From the NCBI GenBank assembly GCA_001574975.1, contig KQ965799.1, positions 1-64,000 of the forward strand: 64,000 nt of DNA, in the 5' to 3' direction. The stretch comes from Gonapodya prolifera JEL478. Taxonomy: Eukaryota; Monoblepharomycota; Monoblepharidomycetes; Monoblepharidales; Gonapodyaceae. Shown here piece by piece: positions 33,913-43,032 of this stretch. The position numbers were made by a program, and so were the translations under genes. Positions within the stretch are counted from its first letter, which is position 1. Every line of letters starts with the position of its first letter. The notes under the pieces were generated by a model. That model searched no databases and had not been told where the DNA came from. It saw nothing but the letters and a program-made list of their open reading frames with translations.

Positions 33913-35882
33913 TCAACCAATCCCTGACTCTCTCTCCTTTTCTCGAAGCCCTTCGTCAGCCTCAAACTTCGCAATATTTGGGTCCGACAGAAATCCCCAC
34001 CAGGCCGATGTTCGTCCCTGGGCTTTACCCGGTGACGTCGCTCCGTCCTGCACGTCACCGTCTCTGTCCGCGCGGGCACTCCTCACCGACTCCATACTTC
34101 CCCACGAACTCCGGCTCATAAACACCGCATCGTCATTGTTCGGATCCCTTCGTCTCCTCCGTCGCCCTGTACCCCACCAACTGTCAGCTGTGGTGGTACC
34201 TGTTGTTTGCCCACCCAGGAACATGGAAAGTAATGGCCGGACGAAAGAGGAATAAAGGGAAGGAAAGTATGGAGTCCAAGATGATGCTTGAATGGCTTCG
34301 AAAACGTTGGAGGAGATTAGTGGAGAAGGCGGTCTTGAAGATGCGAGAGACGCTGGGGAGTCAGCGTCGTCAGTCTCTTCATCCGGATTGTCTGATGAGG
34401 GAAGCGGTGTGGTTGGCGATTCGGCACCAAAAGAATTCAGTGATGAAGGAGAAAGCGTGAATATGACACCAGGTTGAGCGGACACGAGGACTTCCCGATG
34501 GCGAGACTGAAGGCCGGGCAACCGTCATTAGACTTCAAACTTCTCTTTCTGAACAACCAAACGTACCTCCTCCCCTCGCTCCAGCCAATTCCCGAGCCTC
34601 AGAACGCGTCCACCTCTGTCCGCTTTCCCCGATTCCCACCGTTCGACGACCCGTTCCACCTCCCCGCTGACACCAACAACATTAGGGACATATCCCTTTC
34701 CCTCTTGCGCTTCCACGTAGCGGCTCAACTCCTTCCCGTAACTCAAAAATGCCCGCCCGCGGAAGGGGAGGAAGGAAGGGTGCGGGGTTGCAGTGGGTGC
34801 GAGAATGGAAGGGGACGTCGGTTCCGAGGAGGCGGACGGGGGAACGACGCGAGGGAAAAGGGAGTAGAAGGCAAAATTTGTAGGTGGTAGGAATGGATCG
34901 GCGAGCTAGCGTTGACACCGGGATTCAGAGAGGCCATATATCCCCCGCTAAAGTCACACAGATGAATGCTCACCTGATATCCTCCTCCATACCCGAAAGC
35001 ACCGTACGCCCACGTAATCTCCACGTCCACCACTCCCACCATTTCTCCACCCATCATCGTTCCTCCTCCCGATCCATGCACTCCTCCAGCCCCATCGACT
35101 CCACGCACGCCTCCGCTCCCTCCTCCCCACACCTCGTACCTCCCACGCACGGGTGTCGCGGCCGCAAGGTCATGGAGATGGAAAGCGAGAGAGCCGAGTG
35201 TGGAGGGTTGGGCGGGCGGAGTGGGGAGGAGGAGGAGATGGATGCGGAGAAGGTTGTGTGGGTGGCGGGAGTCGCGGGGAAGCTGGTGTGCGGTCACAGA
35301 AAGAGGATATTTGTCAAGACACGTGAGCACTGGGATTCCCACATCGGCAGTTGACTCCATTCCAAGTGGATCCAAGAGCGCGGGATCCACGGCCACCGTG
35401 CAGTGCCAAGGAGAAGCTAGACCTGCGACATCTCCTCTCCTCATTCGCTAGGCTTCGCCTCCAAATCTCACATTCCATATCCGGAAACTCACCACCACCG
35501 CAAAATGTTTACACTCGTCCACAAGAATCGTCCCGTCCTGCCGCACACGCGTCGAGCGGGTGAGTTTGCGAAAATTGCGAATGGTTAGGAGGAAGGTAAC
35601 GGGGTCGGGAGGAGGCGCCACTGGTGCGGTGCGAGGACGAAGCCAGAGTGAGAACAGTTGGAAGATGACAGTGCTCCACACCACTACTGTCCCCCCCCAT
35701 CGTGTGACATGGGCATCCCCTCGTTCTCTTTTGAGGAGGGATTCCTGCGTTGACACGCACCTGCCGTAGCTAGTGTGGCGGATTTTATGGAAACCTGTTA
35801 GGGTTTGATGTCGGCAGGAAAAGGCTGTCAGAAGATGTGTCACGGTGCAACCAGTCGCGAGGACCCACGCTAAGAATGCCAT
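33913..35882 (-). CDS. Unrecognised protein with two N-terminal hydrophobic segments
   Basis: I do not recognise the family. Pieces in coding order: a hydrophobic start (MAFLAWVLATGCTVTHLL), a second hydrophobic segment (VVVWSTVIFQLFSLWL), and PDPVTFLLTIRNFRKLTRST. An exon at about 35440-34970 reads WHCTVAVDPALLDPLG, HNLLRIHLLLLPTP and a Gly-rich EVWGGGSGGVRG run, ending YGAFGYGGGYQ. Next is LADPFLPPTNFAFYSLFPR with AFLSYGKELSRYVEAQ and VVERWESGKADRGGRVLR. The C-terminal part (34500-33913) is Ser/Pro-rich with an RRRRRR cluster. The alternation of hydrophobic strands suggests a beta-rich lumenal or extracytoplasmic domain behind a signal anchor; this is inference. Introns at about 34970-34915 and 34565-34512 give continuous frame. 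The first intron position is unsure. Confidence 0.5.
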
Positions 35883-36089
35883 GCTAACAAATGTGTCGGT
35901 GATGTCGGTGGTTGGAGAAGAGCAACATGAAATGGTGGGAAATGCTTCGTTTTAGTGTGTGGTTTCGTTGAAGACGAAACTGGTCCTCGCCATGACATTG
36001 ACACGAGTTCGCCCAAAGTATTCGGGCTACAGCTCATATTCCAAGTCGCTTTCATTGAAATGAGTCACTTCCGTCCGGGTTGCCGATTG

Positions 36090-36557
36090 TCACTGCATAT
36101 CGAAAGGCATTCCGCTGTCTCCGACCGTTCTCCCACCATTGGTTGTCCCTTCCCTGTCCACTTCCTTCGACTTTGGCGGACGCGCATGATCTTCGTTTGT
36201 CTTACATACCACAGCCGGTCTCAAGTCTTCCTCAGCAACGAGGAACCTGTGTACCGCGATGGACTCATCAATCGCGTTCTCGTCCAATTTCTTTGCTTTT
36301 CGTCTGGCTCTTTGTCGCGATTTGCTCGCAAGGGACGACGCAGCAGACCCTCCGAGTGAAGAAGCGAACGAGGATGAGAGTGCGTTGGATGAACGCGAGA
36401 GGCCCGACGGGTCCAGCGACTGGGACTGCGATAAAAACTGGCTGAGACCTGCTTCCGAGCCCGCGTACGATAAGAGCTCGTCCGGGTCGTCCTCCCCATC
36501 GGAGGAGTACAGTCCTCCGCTTGATGCCAGCGACCCAAACGACATTGACGCGGCTGA
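36090..36557 (-). CDS. Hypothetical Ser-rich basic protein
   Basis: A frame of about 155 residues from the ATG at 36557: MASAASMSFGSLASSGGLYS, an acidic DGEDDPDELLSYAG, Ser/Leu repeats (SQFLSQSQSLDPSGLSRSSN), then SLASKSRQRARRKAKKLDEN and a polar end. The frame stays open upstream to 36851, but that part is Phe/Cys-rich and lacks bias. The opposite strand is also open over 36259-36615, so the coding strand is not certain; the basic-after-acidic composition and stronger Ser bias favour minus. No domain recognised. Confidence 0.35.
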   Translation of the reverse strand, partial: SAASMSFGSLASSGGLYSSDGEDDPDELLSYAGSEAGLSQFLSQSQSLDPSGLSRSSNALSSSFASSLGGSAASSLASKSRQRARRKAKKLDENAIDESIAVHRFLVAEEDLRPAVVCKTNEDHARPPKSKEVDREGTTNGGRTVGDSGMPFDMQ

Positions 36558-36599
36558 TGCCATCACCAAGAAGCAATTCAGATACTCCTTTCTTTTGAA

Positions 36600-37191
36600 A
36601 GCGTCTCGTGTGTGATGATGGGGTGAACAGAGACAGTTTTGAGAAAGCGACCGCCAAATTGTTTTGACCACAGAACATGGAGCTAAGGTTACAAAACGCT
36701 TCTTCGTCTTTGGTAGAAAAGTTGGTGACGAATGTATTTCAAACTTGCTTTCGGACAACGTCCATCTGTGTTCAAGAGTGGGTTGGGTGCACCCCCACTC
36801 CAGTGAGGAAGCGAAGTCGAATAAAAAGTTGGGGGCATCGAATGAAAGCAAGCTACATCATCGCTGACATCTCATGCCATCGCGCGTAGGTGTCCCCAAG
36901 TTCTTTCGGTAAGGAATTGTTTTCGCGTGTTGGATGGCTCTGTAAGCGCGAGGTTGACAATCACGATGAACTTCGTTGCCGTACAGATGGATCAGCGAAC
37001 GACACCCACTGCCATCATAACTCAGCTAGGAGAATCGAGCCGGATGGCGAAGTGAAAAAACTATGAAAATCTTGTGGACAGGGAGCGGCCAAACGGTTAA
37101 ATTTGACTTCGCCTTGGAGGGCATCGTGGCACCTTGTCCCACAGGTTGACATTCTCCTCTCCCGGGCACAAGTAATCCCGCGAGGATTCCC
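36600..37191. other. Upstream region of the oxidosqualene cyclase gene
   Basis: About 590 bp with no convincing gene. Short open frames on both strands have no motifs. It presumably holds divergent promoters for the cyclase gene and the Ser-rich gene. No obvious TATA box or sterol-response element can be claimed by eye. Confidence 0.35.
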
Positions 37192-40100
37192 ATGCCAATC
37201 CTTCCGGACTCTGCGATTCCCACGGAACCCGGGGCGCGCTATCCCCCCGTCACAGACCCGTCCCGATGGCGACTCAAGGCCAGCCGCGCGGGTGCCCAGA
37301 CGTGGCACTATCTCACGCCCGAGCAGGCCAAAGAGTGGCCACAAACTCCCATCGATCGTTACTGGCAGGGATTGTATACCGTGGCGAAGAAGCTTCCCGC
37401 CGCGACAACACCGGAACAAGCTGCGCGAAATGGGTTTGAATTCTACAAGGAGCTGCAATGCGACAGTGGACACTGGGCAGGTGAGATTGCAAATGCGCGG
37501 AGAATCTTTCTTGGTGGTGCCTATCTCATATGAATCCATTCATCTCGCCATGTACTCTGCATTGTTGCCAAACTTCGCAATCCCAAGGGGAGTATGGCGG
37601 GCCCATGTTCCTCATTCCAGGACTCTGCGTCGCTATGTACATTACTGGCACGCCATGGGAACCGGGTTATCGTGAGGAGCTCATTCGATACCTTCGGAAC
37701 ATGGCTCACGCAGAAGATGGAGGATGGGGAATGTACGTATGCAAAGCGCACCGAGGCACAATTGGAAGCGACGAGTAAACGCCAGGAAAGGGTGCTGGAC
37801 GAATGTTGACATGTGCGGTCCGCTTAGTCACATCGAATCTCCATCCACGGTTTTCGGAACTGCACTCAACTACACCGCACTCCGCCTGCTTGGTGTGCCA
37901 GCTGACGATCCTGTTTGCGTTAAAGCGCGCGGAACTCTCCACAAACTAGGTGAGAACGAGCTCTTGTGAACGATTGAAGCGAGAGTAGTTGGCAGGTCTG
38001 ACTTCCATTTCTCCTCGTTCAAAGGTGGCGCCGCCCGCTCCCCAGCGTGGGGCAAATTCTGGCTCTCAGTCCTGGGATGCTACGACTACTCCGGCATGAA
38101 CCCAGTCCCTCCCGAGCTCTGGTAAATCCCAGCGCGTTGCTCCTCCTCACCCGCGCCGAGAACTGCACTGACTTCCTTCATGCGACACGCCACACCGCCA
38201 GGATTCTCCCAGAGGTGCTCCCAATCCACGCGTCAAAGCTGTGGGTGCACACCAGGATGGTGTACCTCCCCATGGGCTACTTCTACGGTCGCAAGTGGAG
38301 CGCCCCGCTCGACGAGCTGACAAAAAGCTTGCGTGAAGTGAGTGGGTTCTGAGGTTTGAACGAGGGCATTCGCAGCCATAGCCTGAACTTGAGCATCGCT
38401 CTTGTCTTGTGCAAAAAGGAGCTCTACACGGTCCCGTATGAGGAGGTCGATTGGGCGAAAGCGCGCGATGACATCGCCCCGGAGGATCTGTACCAGCCCC
38501 ACTCGACGTTGATGAATGCCGCTAATTGTACGTATCGCATCCTTTACCTCAAATCGAGGTCGATCCTCATTTTGATGCAATGCTCGTAGCTTTACTTCTT
38601 GTTTACGAGAGTCTCCTGCCATACACTCCCCTTCATTGGATCCGTGAAAGAGCCGTTCGCGAGACGGTACGGCAGTGCAGGTTCGAAGACGATAACACGG
38701 GATGCCTCGACATTGGACCCGTGAGCAGCGTTCTCGTTCTGGCCTCACGCACGGCATTTCACTAAGTCTGTCTAACATTCCACTCCGCTCTCCACCCTCC
38801 AGGTTAACAAAGCCATGAACATGCTCGTCTCATACCTCGAAGACGGTCCCACGCACCCCCGCTTCCGCGCCCACATCGAGCGTAACCTCGACTTCCTTTG
38901 GCTGGGTCCCAAGGGGATGCTCATGAACGGGACCAACGGAAGTCAGCTCTGGGACACAGCGTTCATGTGCCAGGCCATCGCCGAGTGCGGGTTCGTGCAG
39001 GAGGAGGGGTCAGTGAGAGAGCACGTTCTGAAGGCGTTGGATTTCTTGGACGAAAGTCAGGTGAGTGCATCGTCATGCGCAAGAAATCACCACCACCACA
39101 CCCAATTGAGTTCATTTTCTTCACGACGCTGCAGATCAAGACCAACTCCCCCAACTACCCCCACGACTATCGGCAGACGTCGAAAGGCGCTTGGCCATTT
39201 TCAACCCGGGAGCAGACCTACACCGTATCGGACACGACGGCCGAAGGGCTCAAGACGTCGCTGATCCTGCAAAAGCGACTGGACTACACTCCCCAGCTGA
39301 TCAGCGACCGACGATTCATGGACGCCGCTGATGTTCTACTCACTATGCAGAACCGAACCGGCGGCTTCGGGAGCTACGAGTTGCAGAGGGCTGGAGAGTG
39401 GCTGGAGTTATTGAATCCAGCTGAGGTCTTTGGTACGTCTGAGGTTGCTTTCGGAGCTGACTCTGAGTGCTCAAAACTCTTCTAGGGAAGATCATGGTCG
39501 AGTACAATTACACCGAGTGCACCACTGCCGTCATGCTCGGTCTGACAACTTTCAGAAAGCACTTCCCCGGCTATCGACGTGATGAGATTGAGTGCGTAGC
39601 TCGAACCCCAAAATTTTCCTCGTTTTGTGACTTAACACTCCCTTTTCAACTGCAGCAAAACTGTCAACGGATGCATTCGCTTCATTAAATCCTCTCAGCG
39701 TCCGGACGGGTCCTATTACGGCTGCTGGGCCATCTGCTTTACTTACGCTGCGTTGTTTGGCGTGGAAGCCCTCGCGAGTGTCGGAGAGCGATATTCGAAC
39801 AGCGACAACCAGAAGCGAGCGTGCGACTTTATCGTCTCCAAGCAGAACAAAGACGGAGGCTGGGGAGAGGCGTACAAGGTGAGTCTGCTTTGGAGGAGTT
39901 GCTATGTTGCAAGAGATTCACAATGGTCCACCCAACACGCCAGGCATGCGAGACGGGCGTCTGGTGTGACCACCCTCGTGGATCGCAAGTGGTGAACACG
40001 GCTTGGGCGGTGCTGGCTCTCATGGCAGCGGAATATCCTGACGAGAGCGTCATTCGACGCGGCATCAAGCTTATTATGCAGAGGCAGAGGGCGAATGGTG

Positions 40101-40294
40101 AATGGCTCCAGGAAGGCATCGAAGGGGTGTTCAACAGAAAGTGAGTGGTAGAGTGGCGAATCACGAAGCTCAAAAAATATTGAGTTGATTTTTGCAGTTG
40201 CATGATATCGTACCCCAATTACAAATTTGCATTCACAATTTGGGCTCTCGGTCGTTACGCGAAACGATACGGCAATCCAGTGATAGACGTGTGA
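37192..40294 (+). CDS. ERG7: Lanosterol synthase (2,3-oxidosqualene cyclase)
   Basis: Cyclises 2,3-oxidosqualene to lanosterol at the ER. About 720 residues in more than ten exons. Blocks in order: [195 protein letters not shown] and [16 protein letters not shown]. Product-determining positions (human T381, C449, V453) read T, Q, V, as in yeast Erg7, so lanosterol rather than cycloartenol. Oddity: the acid motif is DTTAE at 39231-39245 instead of DCTAE. The catalytic Asp is kept, but the neighbouring Cys that hydrogen-bonds to it is Thr; the second partner Cys, in YTECT, is kept. Confidence 0.95.
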
Positions 40295-40412
40295 ACCACA
40301 TAATGATACCACGATGAACCTCTAGTGCTTCGTCTGTAAACTGCAATTATTATTGTCCATTTTGGGATGATGGAATGTTTGTAAAATGCCACTGGGGGCG
40401 AGCAACTGGCCA

Positions 40413-41653
40413 TCATTCTAGCGGCTCAACTCCATCTTCCCCGTGAGGCTTCCTCGCCGCCTGATCCAAAAGTTCGTCCACCGCGACGCTCCACTTTTGC
40501 ATCGCGTCATCCAGCGAGTGCTTCACGATCGCCTCTGCCCGAACCTTTTCCAACTCGGGGTCGGCCGCGACAACATCGGTCTCCACAGTGCGCCGCTTGG
40601 CGTCCTCCCATACGACCTTACGCAGGTTCTCGTCGGACAGAATGGCGGCGCGCTGCACTTTGGTGAAAAGCAGCGTGCTGTGCGCCCCGCTCAAAGTGTC
40701 CAGGATTGACCCCGTGCGGTCGTCGTCCGTCTCCATGGGCTCGTCAAAGTAAAAGACCACGGAATACAGCAGTGAGAGTGTGAGGTTTCGCCATTTGTGA
40801 TTGAAGGAGTAGAGTGACCATCCTGCAGGTGGTGGGCTGCCGCTAAACACCACGTATCCGGCATCCTCGGTGGCGATGTAAAGGTAACAGTCCAAAAACA
40901 CACCCAAGAGGAATAAGACCGTGTTTATGTAGTGGCGCCACCAATGACGACCCCGCCTCTCGGCAGCAAGACCGAGAACAAAGAAGGCAACTATGTACGT
41001 CAGGCTCATGGAAGGGGCGACTTGGAGGAGGTAATCCGAGTCTTCTTGGCACCAAGGGCACCCCAAAAAGGGTTCCTCTCCGTACTTGAGGTAGTACCGT
41101 CGTGAAAACGGGTCCCTCAACCGGACGTACAATGTTCGCAAATGTTTCTGCTCCAGGCTCAGCGATTCCATTGCCGACATATATGCGGCATCCTCGGGAG
41201 TCCGTTCCGCTGACAGGACCCATTCTGACGAGACAAGGTTTGCCGTTGACTCGTTCCATTTCTTTCCAGCGTAGGAACGCATGCGAGTGGTCAGGAGCCG
41301 CAACGGATCTTCGGGAGCGACTTGCAGGACTCCCAAAATGTTGGACGGAGCTAGGAAAAGGTAGCTCGCGATGTGGAAAACAGCCATAGCGAGGAGCATG
41401 GCTCTGACAGCATGATCGAAGGTCGATTGGGGGTAGTTGGGGGGTGGCTTTTTGTTGGGCGGAGGATTGATGCGATTCGCGAAAAAGGAGAGTACTAATG
41501 GCGATGGAGTGAAGAATTGTCGGTGGGGAAGTTCCGATGTATCACAGTTCAGGAGAGTGAACATTTGAGAAATGTATCCTTTAAAATAGTCGACTTACAT
41601 TGTGGGGCATATGTGATGCCGGCGAGCTGGAGAACGATGCCGAACACAGACAT
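40413..41653 (-). CDS. Conserved multi-pass membrane protein with a CPWC motif
   Basis: A protein of about 375 residues. The first exon MSVFGIVLQLAGITYAPQ joins across an 85-nt intron to FFTPSPLVLSFFANRINPPP. Hydrophobic segments are FDHAVRAMLLAMAVFHIASY, MSLTYIVAFFVLGLAA and INTVLFLLGVFLDCYLYIA. Between the first two lies RDPFSRRYYLKYGEEPFLG followed by CPWCQEDSDYLL, a Cys-x-x-Cys element followed by acidic residues. I recall this arrangement (alpha-helical lead, then a CPxC motif before membrane helices) from uncharacterised fungal membrane proteins, so the gene is probably conserved, but no function is known to me. The C-terminal 100 residues are cytosolic-looking and charged. A further upstream exon is possible because the frame is open to an AG at about 41693. 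It is tail-to-tail with ERG7, with 118 bp between the stops. Confidence 0.6.
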
Positions 41654-41770
41654 CGCAGGACGGTTGATGATTGCTTTGATGGCGACCACAGTGATCCTGA
41701 AACCGGCTCAAAAATTGGCCTTCTAATGGTGTGCGGAGTGAACTGATTTATATTTACGCGACTAATCTAT

Positions 41771-42591
41771 CTATGATGCTGCACTGACCGACCAGCTATG
41801 TCGTGGCTCCCATCCCACTCGAATGAGGGTGGTATCTGTGGAAATGCAAGCAGGAAACACTCACGGACGTGCACACAAACAAGGAGAGTAAAACTTACCC
41901 AAGTAATCGATATGCGATGGAAGCACCTTTATGCAAGTCGCCCAGTTTCGAGGAACTAAGAACGTAATCGAGTCAAACGTGCGAAACGGCTTTGCGCGCT
42001 TGTGAGATGAGATCACTCACCATCAACAACCTCTCGCAAAAGAACGCCTCGCTTCAGTTGATACGCCGCTACTCCTTCTTTCCAAGTTTCAGACTCTCTG
42101 TCGGTTGTTATCTCCACTGCGTAACCTTGTATTTGGACACCTTGCAGCTGGTCCCACCCTTTGAATTGCTCCGTGTGCACTGCAATAGAAACCGCTGGAT
42201 TCGTAATCATGTTTGCCAATTTGGTCGATTGGGTCGAGGGTTCTTGTCCAGCATTCACACTATCAGTCACCTTCCTACACCATAACGAAGACCACAACAC
42301 ACCATCCGGATCGCCTTCCGTAAACAAGTAAATCACAAACGGGTGCGAGCTGTCAGGATTCGCATCCACGAAAAGCCCCACTGTCAGAATTCAATGTGAG
42401 ATGGGTGTGTCCCAGGGAAGCCGACAGCTGCTCTGCTCACTGGGCGTCGCCCGGGGCACTCCATTTTTCCCGGTGGTCGCAACAACGCAAATTGTTTGAC
42501 TCGACAAAAACGATTTGAGGAAGGTTTCCACGTTTTCGATCGTTGGCGGAAAGTCCGGATCCGCGACGCCAGGTTTTGTCCTGTCTTTCAT
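41771..42591 (-). CDS. Pyridoxamine 5'-phosphate oxidase-like flavin-binding protein
   Basis: A split-barrel FMN-binding protein. Exon 1 reads TIENVETFLKSFLSSQTICV with VATTGKNGVPRATP, the usual first strands of the PNPOx-like fold. After an intron at about 42444-42383 comes MGLFVDANPDSSHPFVIYLF. Next are STKLANMITNPAVSIAVHT with VQIQGYAVEITTDRES and WKEGVAAYQLKRG. The last two exons give VPRNWATCIKVLPSHIDYLG and TTLIRVGWEPRHSWSVSAAS, a typical C terminus. A central intron may remove part of CRKVTDSVNAGQEP. Whether it uses pyridoxine phosphate, another cofactor or haem cannot be said. The start at 42591 lies about 45 bp downstream of a TATA-like GTATATAC at 42636-42643. Confidence 0.75.
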
Positions 42592-42697
42592 TAGCGGAGA
42601 GTCAAGGGGCGGGAGGTTTACGGATGCTGGCGAATGTATATACGGGATTCGACGTGGAAAAGCTGAATTGACTAAAGCCTAGGAATTCGACGAGCAC

Positions 42698-42940
42698 CTA
42701 CGACTCACAAGACCTCGCTTTCTTCGGATTCCTTGGGGTAAAGCCCTTCTCTTCCCCGTGGTTGTGTCCATATCCTCGCCACAGGGACGCGTAGAATTCT
42801 CTGCTAGTTGGATGGTTGGGATCGGGATGGGGAAGGGGACGAGACCTGGCCAGCGTGGACCACAAAGCCGCTGGAGCCACGTGTTGTGGGAGAGCAAGAG
42901 AGGAAAAGGATCGAGCAAGCATCGGTTTTAAATTGAACAA
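42698..42940 (-). CDS. Small protein with a mitochondrial-type presequence
   Basis: An 80-residue frame with a start rich in Ser, Arg, Leu and Ala and no acids (MLARSFSSLALPQHVAPAAL, WSTLARSRPLP), typical of a matrix presequence. The remainder HPTSREFYASLWRGYGHNHG plus EEKGFTPRNPKKAR is basic and compact, suggestive of a small ribosomal or respiratory-chain subunit, but I cannot name it. A GTGAGT directly after AAGCGAGGTCTT (about 42707) could be an intron donor, in which case the frame shown is only exon 1. It sits 92 bp from the MLKL-like/LRR gene on the same strand. Confidence 0.45.
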   Translation of the reverse strand: MFNLKPMLARSFSSLALPQHVAPAALWSTLARSRPLPHPDPNHPTSREFYASLWRGYGHNHGEEKGFTPRNPKKARSCES

Positions 42941-43032
42941 ATTGGGGTGAAGGGTGGTTATGACTCATCATTCATCCTAAGAAACTACATAAGCTTATTA
43001 TTATACTTTCATAAAAGCGCGAATTGCAACTC

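Noticed and set aside
36259-36615. Plus-strand open frame of 118 codons
   Set aside because: It mirrors the Ser-rich minus-strand frame; the minus strand has a more protein-like basic/acidic pattern. Neither is certain.
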